A stretch of DNA of 64,000 nt from an uncultured Victivallales bacterium (lineage in GTDB: Bacteria > Verrucomicrobiota > Lentisphaeria > Victivallales > UBA1829). This document shows positions 1 to 9,600 of the stretch, piece after piece. The notes under the pieces are model-generated. The model worked only from the letters and a program-made list of their open reading frames with translations. It was not told where the DNA came from and did no database searches. The stretch is from the NCBI GenBank assembly GCA_944390735.1, contig CALXRL010000007.1:124001-188000 (forward strand). The letters are read 5' to 3'. How positions within the stretch are numbered: the stretch's first letter is position 1; every line of letters starts with the position of its first letter. A program made the position numbers and the translations under genes.

Positions 1-722
1 CATCCATGCTGCTTCCGGCTTTGAATCGCGGAATGGAGAAGGCCCGGCAGGTTTCCTGTATCAGCAATATGAAGAGCATTGGACTTGGATTTATCTCCTA
101 CATGAACGATTTCGATTCCTATCTGCCGGGACAGAGCAATGGAACCAACTGTCATATCTGGTGGGGAATTGCGATCCGGGATTACGTCGGCAATTCCGGT
201 CGAAAGGACAATTCCACGACCGCCATGGAGGAGGTCATGCCGGAAACGAGCGCGGTGAAAGGAATCTGGAAATGCCCTTCCTCCGGTTCGGATCAGGGCG
301 GAATTCCTTATCGGACCAGCTACGGGGTGACGACCTGTCGCTGGACGGCCGCCCATGCGGAAGATCCGGCACGAACCGGCGGATTTGTCTATCACAGCGA
401 TGGCGGCAGCGGAGCCGTCGGACGCAGTACGCCGCATAAGATGGTGAAATGTCCTCCGCCATCGGTCATGCTGATTGAAAAACGAGTCAAATCAAACAAA
501 ATGGTCGGCAATATGAATTATCCCACGTATGCTTCGAACCGGACGCTGGGAGAGGGGGAAGTGACGGACTACTGTCCCTGGGGACGCCATCTGCTCAACC
601 GGGGGAACTTTCTGAGTCTGGATGGTCGCGTTGTCTCCTATCCGACGACGTTCTGGCCCATTCCGAAACTCGGATTGGCGGCCTTCAAAATGGAAACATG
701 GGTGTTCATTGGAATTCGATGA
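1..722 (+). CDS. Pseudopilin-like protein, 5' end outside window
   Basis: The reading frame is already open at the left edge, and the first visible residues (SMLLPALNRGMEKARQ) match the end of a type IV prepilin/type II secretion pseudopilin N-terminal helix, so the FTLIELL-type start lies upstream. Family knowledge: these proteins have a processed hydrophobic helix followed by a soluble domain carrying an H-X9-DG-like motif near the C-terminus. Here a HLLNRGNFLSLDG stretch (H-X10-DG) fills that role at about 594-632. It is followed closely by a small secreted protein and a giant GH2 enzyme. It probably assembles in, or is handled by, a T2SS-like pseudopilus. The call is solid at family level; a specific role is unknown. 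Confidence 0.85.
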   Translation, partial: SMLLPALNRGMEKARQVSCISNMKSIGLGFISYMNDFDSYLPGQSNGTNCHIWWGIAIRDYVGNSGRKDNSTTAMEEVMPETSAVKGIWKCPSSGSDQGGIPYRTSYGVTTCRWTAAHAEDPARTGGFVYHSDGGSGAVGRSTPHKMVKCPPPSVMLIEKRVKSNKMVGNMNYPTYASNRTLGEGEVTDYCPWGRHLLNRGNFLSLDGRVVSYPTTFWPIPKLGLAAFKMETWVFIGIR

Positions 723-763
723 CAGAATAAAAACGAAAGAATAGATGGAAGGAGAAGGAAAGT

Positions 764-1315
764 ATGAAAAAAATCTTTTTGGCGGCTCTCTGTTTCGCTC
801 TCACCCTCGCTGCGGCGGCGGACATCAAAATGCAGATGGAATTCAGTACCGATGGCGGAAAAACCTGGAACGAGGATTTCCCCATCCTGAAAAAAGCAAA
901 TCCGCATTGCAAGGTGAAAGTGAAATTTCAGGTCGATGAACCAAAGGAGATCAGCGGAAAAATCGTCACAAGCATGCTGTTTTCCAAAGAACGGGATTTC
1001 GCCAGCGCCAACCGCGGTCTGAATCATTTTGAAGGGCGCGGATGGTATCAGCAGTTGAAAGTCTCCTGGAAGAATGCGCGCACGGGCTCCCCGTATGTTT
1101 ATGATCTCGACCTTGGTCCCCGCAAGGAGGGAGTCATGGGACAGGAGAACAAATGGGACGGGAAAAAGAAGAAGTTTGTTTCGACGCCGCTGTCCGCCTG
1201 TCCGGCGCTCGTTCCCGGAAGCTACAAGTTCCATGTCCGGATCGGCTACACCACAAAAGAGGACAGGAAATACCACAAGAGCATTCAAAGTTTTGATATC
1301 GTAATTGAGGAATAA
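764..1315 (+). CDS. Small secreted hypothetical protein
   Basis: 183 residues with a clear Sec signal peptide (MKKIFLAALCFALTLAAAA, cleavage near AAA-D). The mature part is rich in Lys and beta-prone segments (QMEFSTDGGKTWNEDFP, KFHVRIGYTT), suggesting an all-beta periplasmic or extracellular domain. The phrase STDGGKTW resembles sequence found in beta-sandwich and BNR-type carbohydrate-associated proteins, but no family is recognised. A purine-rich ribosome-binding site (GAAGGAGAAGG) precedes the ATG. It sits 41 nt after the upstream pseudopilin and 6 nt before the giant GH2 gene, so it is almost certainly co-transcribed with them and may be an accessory to the secreted enzyme. Confidence 0.7.
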   Translation: MKKIFLAALCFALTLAAAADIKMQMEFSTDGGKTWNEDFPILKKANPHCKVKVKFQVDEPKEISGKIVTSMLFSKERDFASANRGLNHFEGRGWYQQLKVSWKNARTGSPYVYDLDLGPRKEGVMGQENKWDGKKKKFVSTPLSACPALVPGSYKFHVRIGYTTKEDRKYHKSIQSFDIVIEE

Positions 1316-1321
1316 AGTGTC

Positions 1322-4300
1322 ATGGTGAGAACAGTCTTTTATGTGTTTCTGGGGGTGTTCGGCTTTTCCGTCGCGGCCGGAACGGTTTATCCGCCCTCGG
1401 CTCTGATGGAAAATGGAAAGAATGCCGGAATCCGGGGCGCTTCATTCCGTCCCGGAAACCGGGAAAGATACTGGAAGGTATCCGGATTTCCCGAGGGAAA
1501 ATATTCTGTCCGTCTGGAGATGTCCGGAATCCCGGGCAACTGCCTGTACCGCAACGGAGTCCGGCTGGAGTTCGATTCCGCCTCGCCGACTGTCAACGGC
1601 ATGTGTACCGCGCAGACAGCGTTTCTTGACGTGAAAAACGGAGATGAGTTCCTCGTCCGTTCCTCCTCCGGCACCGTGGGAACTTTGACGCTGGCGAAGG
1701 AGCGTCTTCCCTTCGCCCCTCAGAAGCATGTGGAGAAGAAAGCATGGGTGCGCGATATTCGCTACTCCTTTGAAAAAACGGTGTTCGGGGAGGAGCTGAA
1801 GCTTCATTTGAAAAACCGGACCGGTTCAAAGCAGACGTTGAATCTGGAGGTGAAAATCGTGGATTTCTTCCGCATTCCCGTGGCGGAATTCCGGGAGAAA
1901 ATCGAGGCAGGACGCTCGTTTGCAAAGACGTTCCATTATCCGAGGGGAACGTCGGACCAGTATCGTGCCATTCTGAAAGTGACCGATTCCGACGGCAATT
2001 CCCAGGAGAAGGTTTTTCCGTATCTGCGGGACTGGACCGGCGCTTTCCGTTCAAAACTATGGCTCAACGACAACTGGCAGACTGCGAGCGTCAAGGATGA
2101 CGGAACCCGGAAAACCCGGACTCTTCAGCCGCTTCCGCCTGCGGACAGCGTATGGAAGTTGACCTCTCTTCCTGTGGATTTCCCGAATCATATTGCGTGG
2201 TTCAAACGTGAATTCACCGTGCCGGAGAATTTTGCCGGAACGCGCTGGTTCCTGCATTTCGACCGCATTGCGTATGAAGCGGATCTTTACCTTAACGGAA
2301 AGAAAATTCATCATTACGGAACGGAAGTCTCTCTGGCTCCGTTCGATGTGGAGATCACCGGCAGATTCAACCGGAAAGGCCCGAATACGCTTCTGCTTGC
2401 CGTCCGGGGGAAAATCGCAAGTCTTGTCGATTCGGAACTGGATAAAAAGAATCCCAACTGGAACAGGAAGAATTTTCATGCGTATCTGTATCAGGGGGTC
2501 AGCGAGATCTCCCTGCTTGGACTTCCGGAGAAATTCATCGGAGACGTGAAGGTGACGACCTCCTGCCGCAACCGGACCATCGAGGCGCAGGTCGATGCCC
2601 CGGAAGGGTTTACCGTGGAAAACCGTGTCCTGCACCTTGGGCGCGAGGTCCTGAAACTCAAAGGGCGGACAAAATGGAACCATCCGATTTGCTGGGGTCC
2701 GGTGGAGTTCCCGCTTCTTCAGCTGGAAACGGTCCTGAAGAAAGACGGGAAAACGGTGGATATCCAAAATACCCGTTTCGGTTTCCGTGAAATCTGGACC
2801 GAAGGGATGAATCTGGTCTGGAACGGCAAAGTCTTCCGTTCTCCCGCGCGGCCGTTTATGAGTTCCTGGGGATGGTTTCTGCATGTCGGAGGCGCGCGGC
2901 GCAAGGCGGTGCTGGATCGGATCCGGATGGTCAAATCGCTGGGAAACAACATGCTGCGGCATATTTATGATGGCGGTTATTTTGCGGAACTCGCAGATGA
3001 GGAAGGCCTGATCTATGCGCAGGGGAATATCACTCCCGCGGGTCCGTCCGCGGAGATGCTGGCGAATGAGGAACTGTGGCGTCATAAAACGGCATCCGAC
3101 CTGGCCGCGATCCGGGCGCGCATCAATCATCCGTCGATCTTCACCTGGTATCTGTCCAACGAGATGTTCGCGTTTTCCAACAAGCCGAACTTCAAACGGA
3201 TCCGCGACGCGGTCCGGGCGGTCCGGAAGGCCGATCCGACTCGGTTTGCCGAGGCCGGATGCGATCTGGATGTGCATGGGGAGACGGCGATCATTTCCAC
3301 TCATTATCCCGTGGAGGGACAGGTGTTCCGGGAAGAGACGACTTATCTGCCGGGCATGGTTTACTGGCGCGATATTGGCCGTCCGTTTCAGGCTGGGGAC
3401 CGGGTGCCTTCCGGACAGGGGAAAAATGTCTGCAATGTGCTGGAAAAGTCGCCGATTGTCTGGGGCGGCAAGCCGATCATTGTCAACGAGACCGGCTGGA
3501 TCACGTTCTACCGTTCTCCGCTTGGTCTGACCCGCGTGATGGGGGATTCTGTTTTTCAGTCGTTTGCCCATGCGGATTTCGGCCATCAGCTCCTGATGAA
3601 GCTGGCGTTTCAGGGGGCGCGCGATGCGGGCGTCTCCGCGATTACGCCCTGGCGCTGGCTGACAATTGACGACAACGAGTTTACGATTCCCGCACTGGAT
3701 CTGGTTGTTGTTCAGCGGTATCACACCTTCCCGGTCGGGGCAAGGCCGGTGTTCGACGTCAATCTCTTCCACGATGTGCTGAAGAAGGAGACCCTTGATT
3801 TCTACTGGACCTTGGCGGAAAACGGGAAAACGGTTCAGCATGGGGGAAAACGCATCCCGTTCGACTTCTGCCGGACCGCGCGTGAGAAAATCGTGCTGAA
3901 TCTGGACAAGCCCGGAACGTATGAACTGACGGTCGGACTGCGCGGACATCTGGAGCGGAAAATGCCTGTCATCGTGGAACCCGGGGCCGAGTTTCTCCGG
4001 CCGTCCAATATGATTCCGGCCTCCGCCGCCTTGGACAAGGAGGTGCTGCTCAAACGCGCCGGAAACGGGGAAACCATCATTCTTCTGCCTCGAAAAGACT
4101 ATCCCGCGTGGCTTCCGGGTGGAATCATGGTCACATCCAGAAAGCCGGCGGTGAATTTCACATTCCGTCCGGATCATCCGCTTCTGGAAGGGATCCGGGA
4201 ACGGGATCTCTCCTTCTGGTATCCGGAGCACTGGACCGGAGAACATTATTTTGCCAAGCCGCACGCTGGAAACGCAAAGACCATCATCGAGGCCGGCGGT

Positions 4301-5911
4301 CCCGAAGGGCTGAAATATGCGGGTCTGGTCGAAGTGCCCTACGGAAAGGGCGGATTCCTCTACTGTGCTCTGCATCTTGATCCGGAGAAAAATCCGATTG
4401 CAGCGCGTCTGCTTCGGAACATGAGACGTTATCGGATCGCGCCGCCGCACAAACCGGCCGGTCTGATTGCACGTCCGGAATCAAAGTTCTCAATGTTTCT
4501 TCAGAAATACGGGATACGATCGGAGGCGGCCGCGTTTGGTTCCCTGGAAAAATATTCCGTGCTTCTGGTCGATGGAGGAATGCGGTTTTCCGCTTCACAG
4601 ATTGCGGAATTGAAGGCGTTTCGAGGAACGGTTTTTGTTCAGAATCCGGGTTCGGCGTTCGGTGTGGGAACGCGTCCGGTGAAGCAGCCCGAGTGGAAGG
4701 GTCGTGCAATCCGCGTCGGATTTTTCCCGGAGCTTGCGGGAGTGACCAATCAGGATCTCTTCTTCCGGACGGAACCGCCGACGGAGAATATCCGGGAAAG
4801 TTACTATTCGGCAAAGTGCCTGATTGATACGGTCGGCGATGCGGAAATTCTCGACGGCACTCCGATGCTGTATCCGGTCTTTCTGGCGAAGAGAGGAAAC
4901 ATGCTGTTCTGCAATTTGAACTGGATGACGTCGAAATCGCAGTTGCAGCGTCAGGCCCAGTCCCTGATTTCCACTCTTCTGACAAATCTCGGGGTGGAGA
5001 TTCATCCCGGATTCCGCCCGGAAATTCCGAAGGATCTGCACTATCGTTTTCTTGATTTGAAACCGTATCTTGACCGCTCCATGGCGGATGATGTTCCGAA
5101 TGACGGCAAAGGCGGTTTTTCCGATCAGGGGCCGGATTCCGATATGCGGGAATTTCAGCTTCGTGGCGTTCAGACGCTGGCCGGGATTCCGTTCCGGATC
5201 GAGTCTCCGAAAAGCTGTTTTGTTCTGAAAAGCCGTTACCGCAAGGGCGGATATGAAAGTGTGACCATTCCTGTCGGGTCGAAATTTACGGTTCTTGCCT
5301 GGCTTCATACACATGCTTACACATCCGGAACGCATCATTACAGTGTCTTTGTCAACTATTCCGACGGTTCGAAATATGAGATTGTCATGAATGGGAAATT
5401 GAATCTGCGGGACTGGGCGGCTCCGGCGGAGGCAATTACCACGGAAATGGACACTCTGACGGAAGTTGCTCATACGGTTCCGCAGAAAACCTTCGGTCAT
5501 GCATCCGTCTATCGAACGGCGTGGATCAATCCGGCGCCGGGGAAACCGGTGACGTCGATCACGCTGAAGTCCATGAATCGCGGGGTTCCGGTGATTCTGG
5601 CATTTTCCATCGGTTCTCCGCGGGAGGCCACGCGGATAACGCCGGAACTGGAGGCCGCCTATGACAAGCTCCTGAAGCAGGCATATGAACAAGAGAAAAA
5701 ACAGGATTACCGGGGAGCGATACTCCTTTACAAGCGGGCGTTGGAGATGATTCCGGAGCGTCTTCAGCCGTATCGGAGCATCGGGTCCTGTTATGAATCG
5801 CTTGGCGATTACAGGAAAGCCGCGGAAACCTATCGCCGTTCTCTGGACGCGGATATCAACCAGCCGGATATTCTGCAGCGATGGAATCTGGTCAAACAGA
5901 AGTTGAAATGA
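1322..5911 (+). CDS. Giant secreted GH2-type glycosidase with C-terminal TPR
   Basis: 1529 residues with a signal peptide (MVRTVFYVFLGVFGFSVAAG). Order of parts: N-terminal beta region, a GH2 sugar-binding domain around 290-370 (WFKREFTVPENFAGTRW, LYLNGKKIHHYG), immunoglobulin-like domain, TIM barrel with the GH2/clan A acid-base glutamate E614 in WYLSNEM and nucleophile E723 in IIVNETGW, a long C-terminal region with a glutamine-amidotransferase-like or trimerisation-like domain, a carbohydrate-binding-like module (about 1245-1430), and two TPR-like helix pairs at about 1450-1525 (KQDYRGAILLYKRALEMIP, LGDYRKAAETYRRSL). It should hydrolyse a beta-linked glycan outside the cytoplasm; substrate cannot be read from sequence. 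The C-terminal TPR on a secreted hydrolase is unusual and suggests a protein partner. A pseudopilin follows after 16 nt. Confidence 0.85.
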   Translation: MVRTVFYVFLGVFGFSVAAGTVYPPSALMENGKNAGIRGASFRPGNRERYWKVSGFPEGKYSVRLEMSGIPGNCLYRNGVRLEFDSASPTVNGMCTAQTAFLDVKNGDEFLVRSSSGTVGTLTLAKERLPFAPQKHVEKKAWVRDIRYSFEKTVFGEELKLHLKNRTGSKQTLNLEVKIVDFFRIPVAEFREKIEAGRSFAKTFHYPRGTSDQYRAILKVTDSDGNSQEKVFPYLRDWTGAFRSKLWLNDNWQTASVKDDGTRKTRTLQPLPPADSVWKLTSLPVDFPNHIAWFKREFTVPENFAGTRWFLHFDRIAYEADLYLNGKKIHHYGTEVSLAPFDVEITGRFNRKGPNTLLLAVRGKIASLVDSELDKKNPNWNRKNFHAYLYQGVSEISLLGLPEKFIGDVKVTTSCRNRTIEAQVDAPEGFTVENRVLHLGREVLKLKGRTKWNHPICWGPVEFPLLQLETVLKKDGKTVDIQNTRFGFREIWTEGMNLVWNGKVFRSPARPFMSSWGWFLHVGGARRKAVLDRIRMVKSLGNNMLRHIYDGGYFAELADEEGLIYAQGNITPAGPSAEMLANEELWRHKTASDLAAIRARINHPSIFTWYLSNEMFAFSNKPNFKRIRDAVRAVRKADPTRFAEAGCDLDVHGETAIISTHYPVEGQVFREETTYLPGMVYWRDIGRPFQAGDRVPSGQGKNVCNVLEKSPIVWGGKPIIVNETGWITFYRSPLGLTRVMGDSVFQSFAHADFGHQLLMKLAFQGARDAGVSAITPWRWLTIDDNEFTIPALDLVVVQRYHTFPVGARPVFDVNLFHDVLKKETLDFYWTLAENGKTVQHGGKRIPFDFCRTAREKIVLNLDKPGTYELTVGLRGHLERKMPVIVEPGAEFLRPSNMIPASAALDKEVLLKRAGNGETIILLPRKDYPAWLPGGIMVTSRKPAVNFTFRPDHPLLEGIRERDLSFWYPEHWTGEHYFAKPHAGNAKTIIEAGGPEGLKYAGLVEVPYGKGGFLYCALHLDPEKNPIAARLLRNMRRYRIAPPHKPAGLIARPESKFSMFLQKYGIRSEAAAFGSLEKYSVLLVDGGMRFSASQIAELKAFRGTVFVQNPGSAFGVGTRPVKQPEWKGRAIRVGFFPELAGVTNQDLFFRTEPPTENIRESYYSAKCLIDTVGDAEILDGTPMLYPVFLAKRGNMLFCNLNWMTSKSQLQRQAQSLISTLLTNLGVEIHPGFRPEIPKDLHYRFLDLKPYLDRSMADDVPNDGKGGFSDQGPDSDMREFQLRGVQTLAGIPFRIESPKSCFVLKSRYRKGGYESVTIPVGSKFTVLAWLHTHAYTSGTHHYSVFVNYSDGSKYEIVMNGKLNLRDWAAPAEAITTEMDTLTEVAHTVPQKTFGHASVYRTAWINPAPGKPVTSITLKSMNRGVPVILAFSIGSPREATRITPELEAAYDKLLKQAYEQEKKQDYRGAILLYKRALEMIPERLQPYRSIGSCYESLGDYRKAAETYRRSLDADINQPDILQRWNLVKQKLK

Positions 5912-5927
5912 ACGAAGGAGGGATCTT

Positions 5928-6653
5928 GTGAAACATATTCCGGAACAGAAATTCTCCTTGATAGAATTGCTTGTCACGATTGCGATCATTGCAATTCTAA
6001 CATCTTTGCTCCTCCCGGCATTGAACAGTGCAAGAAGCAAGGCCAGGGCGATGACCTGCCTTGCTTCCCAGCGTTCCATCGGACAGTATTTTGCCATGTA
6101 CACCTTAGGGTATGACGACTTCTGGCCGGCTAGTATGGATCCGGGCGGGCGTGCGTGGATCTCTCAGCTGATAAATGGGGGAATCATAAAAAGAAGTTCA
6201 GACGCGGGAGCCTACGCCTATAACTCCGGAGGCAAGTGGGTGCGGTATCCTGGAAATGCAAATGTTTGTCCGGAGCTGGGAATCGCGGCGGAGCAGAGAG
6301 TCCGCTGTTATGCGTATCCGGTTTCCAATAACGAAAAATATCCGGGAGTCGGTGGAGTTGTCAGTGATGATTATACTTCCATAAACAAACCAATGAAAAC
6401 CGTCCGGATCAAAACTCCCGCCTCCGTGGTTGCCCTCTTTGAGAACCGTCTCGACAAGGCTTCCGGACAGCAGGTAATGAACGCATGGCATGGACTGACC
6501 TGGTTCAATTTCATGAATCATTCCGGACGGGCCAATTTCCTTTTTGCCGACGGGCATGCCGCATCTCAGATACCGGCCTTTATGGGAGCTCCCCAGGGAG
6601 CGGTTCCCTACTGGAGTTTCTTTTATCGTCGAATCAGTGCCATCGGATTCTGA
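5928..6653 (+). CDS. Pseudopilin-like protein (prepilin N-terminus, H-X9-DG)
   Basis: 241 residues, GTG start preceded by AAGGAGGG (5915-5922). The N-terminus KFSLIELLVTIAIIAILTS is the type IV prepilin/pseudopilin helix with the conserved Glu at +5. The residue before the cleavage point is Lys rather than the usual Gly. The C-terminal part has HSGRANFLFADG, a perfect H-X9-DG motif, followed by an ASQIP-type tail. Family knowledge: prepilin peptidase cleaves before Phe and the helix packs in a T2SS-like pseudopilus. It lies between two giant secreted glycosidase genes (16 nt after one, 27 nt before the other) and is clearly in their operon. Confidence 0.92.
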   Translation: MKHIPEQKFSLIELLVTIAIIAILTSLLLPALNSARSKARAMTCLASQRSIGQYFAMYTLGYDDFWPASMDPGGRAWISQLINGGIIKRSSDAGAYAYNSGGKWVRYPGNANVCPELGIAAEQRVRCYAYPVSNNEKYPGVGGVVSDDYTSINKPMKTVRIKTPASVVALFENRLDKASGQQVMNAWHGLTWFNFMNHSGRANFLFADGHAASQIPAFMGAPQGAVPYWSFFYRRISAIGF

Positions 6654-6680
6654 TAACCCGGATCGTTTGAAAGGAGAAAA

Positions 6681-9600
6681 ATGAAAGCTGTTACGGAATT
6701 TTTTCTGCTGATTTTTGCTGTTTTCAGCGGATTCGCCGCCGGGAGTATTCCTTTCCGGGAATGGAGTGTCCGGATTCCGGATCATCTGACTCTGAATCCA
6801 TCGAAGAGCGATGCCCCGTTCCTGCCTGTGAAGGAGTTTCTGACCCGTTCTTGCCAGGAGAAGCTTCCCCGTATAAAAGGAGGGGTGATTCGCTATCGGA
6901 TCGTGCCGGCAATGATTTCGTCGGAGGAACAGATTCTGGAATTTGAATATCCGATGACGGTCAGGGCCGTGTATGGCGACGGAAGAGTTCTGAAAGATCT
7001 TTCTTCCGGAAATCCGGGCCGTCTCTGGCCGATGGCGGAATCCGGACGCTGCTTCCTTCTCCCTCCCGGGACACGGAAAATTGAATATGATGTGTATGAT
7101 TTTCCTGTCCGGTTCCGGAATCATACCGGGGAGGTGAAGATCCGTCCGGTCCGATTCCCGGATACGTTTTCGCTGTCGCAGAAAATCACAGATCTTCCGG
7201 ACGAGTACCGTGTGGATGTGACAATCGCTCCACGGACAGGAAAACGAGTATCCGGAATTCTGCTCCTGCGGATCTACGATTATTTCGGCGTTCTTCTCCG
7301 GGAACAGAAAGAAAAAGTGAATCTCGCTTCCGGTTCCCTGACGGTGAAAATGAAACCCGCTTCTCCGGAAGAGTATAAACTGGTAACGGAATTTCATTCC
7401 TCCTCAGGGGAACGGAGTCTGCCGTTCTGGAGCTATTTTCGGACAGCAGGTCGCGATTCCATGCTTCTGGACTGGGGATGGAGTGCGAAATGGGTCCCGG
7501 GAAACAAAGGGTTTTCTCTGCCGGCGGGAGAGAAGGACTGGTTCTCCGATTTTCCGAAAAATCCCCGGCATGTCCCTCCCGGACTGCCCTATTTTCGATC
7601 AAACAGTCTGAAAACACATCGGGTCTGGCTGAGAAAACGCTTTGTTCTTCCGGAGGATTGGCGCGGCAGCCGGGTTGTGCTTGCTCTGAACAGCATCGGA
7701 TCGCATGGGAGATTTTTTGTAAACGGACAGTTCGTCGGCGAAAAGTTCAATCGAGAGCTTCCCGGCGAACTGGATATTACTCCGGCTCTCAAACCCGGAA
7801 CAAATGAGCTCCTGATCGCCGTGACGGATTATATCGTCCTGAAGGAGTCCGCGGAGGGGCCGATTCCTGACGGCGTTTATCCCGATACCGGGAATGTGGA
7901 TGCCGGGCCTTTTCAGAAACGTTTTGTCATTCTCGGATTGACGGATGTTCCCCGTTTGAGAAAAATCGGGCCGTTCCGTTTCGATTCGGTCGTCCTTCAT
8001 ACGCAGCTTTCCGGCGGACGGAAGATTCTGAAAGGCTCTTTCCACTTGAAGAACGGTTCCGGAAAACCGGAACGAGTTCCGGTTTCCTGTGAGGTTTTCG
8101 AACGGGGGAAAAAGGTTCTGGAAGTGTTTCGTGGAACCCTTCTCTGCGACGCTTCGGGGAATGCCGTTCAGAGTTTTGAAACGGAGTTTCCAAATGTGAA
8201 ACTGTGGGATTTCCGGTCTCCGAATCTGTATGAATTCCGTCTGACCGCGTCTGGCGGAACATGTCCTCCTGTTCAAAAAAGAGTCCGGTTCGGATTCCGG
8301 GAATGGAAAACAGAAGGGCGGGATTTTTATCTGAATGGACGCAAGGTTTCCCTGTTCGGCGACAGTGCATCGACCTTGAATTCATGGAGTCCATATGCTT
8401 TCATCTGGCCGGTGCGTCAGACAAACTGCCGGATTGCAAGAGGGGGAAAGCTGGATCGGCCCTGGACCGGTCATGAACTCAGTCTCTGTGATGAGATCGG
8501 AATGGCGACTACATTGGAGATGGATGTCAGTCCTTACGGCAGGGCGAATGCGTTCCGTATGGGAAATCCTCTGCTGTATCGGAATCTTTCGGAAAAATGG
8601 ACGCATGTGATCCCGATGTATGGAAATCACCCGTCGGTTTTTGCGAATGTCCTCGGCAACGAGCCCCCGACCGTGAATCCGGAGTGGTGCCGCCGGATGA
8701 CCGATCTGGAACAGTTTGTTCGGACGCTGGATCCGATGCGCTTTGCCTTTTTCAGCAGGGGAAATGATCTGGGCGGACTTTCTCCCCTGTATGTCCCGCA
8801 CTATCTCTATCATATTCATATTTTCCCGACCGATTTGAATCTTTTCGATTCCAAGGCGGCGGAAGAGCGCCTGAAGAGACAGCACCTTCATAAGGATTCC
8901 TATGAAACGATCCATTTGAGACGCGACAATTCCAAACCTGTTTTTGATTCGGAGGGCGCTTCTGTGACGGATGGTCGGACATTCGCCTGGAAGTTCGGGG
9001 AATCCATTCTTGTCCGCTATTCCGTCGATCGTTGGGAGTCAACCGGGTACCGTCTCAGTATGGAGGCCATGCGGGCGTATCTTTACGAATGCTACCGGAA
9101 AAATGATCTTTCCGTTCTGGCTCATGTCGGTGGACGCATCGGCGAAGATGCGCTCAGTGATGTCGCCGCCTTTCTGTTCGAGGAGGAGTATCATCTCTTT
9201 TCCGGAAAAAAATCCACCCGGACCGTCAAGGTGATCAACGATTCCTCCGTGGAGGATGAGATCACCGTGAATTTCCGTATGATCCGGGAAAATAAGAGTG
9301 TGGTGCAGAATCTTTCCCGGACCTTTCCGCTGCCGCCCGGAGGCCGTGCCGACTGGAAGGTGGAACTGCCGGGAATTCCGGTTTCGAGAGCCGAATTCGT
9401 GAGTGTTCTTCTCTCCGCCTCCGGGAAACGTTCCTCTTCGGAGTATCGGAAAAGGATTTCCTTCACGGTTTATCCGGAGACGAAAATGAGTTTCCCGAAA
9501 GTACAGCTTTTTGATCCCGCAGGAGAGTCGGCTTCAGCCCTTGCCGCGTCCGGGATCCGGCTCCCCGTCATTGGTTCTCTGAAGGACGCCGGAAAGGGGA

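Noticed and set aside
2057-4450. Long minus-strand open frame of 797 codons opposite the GH2 gene
   Set aside because: It mirrors the codon pattern of the real gene, with no domain, ribosome-binding site or signal; a shadow frame.
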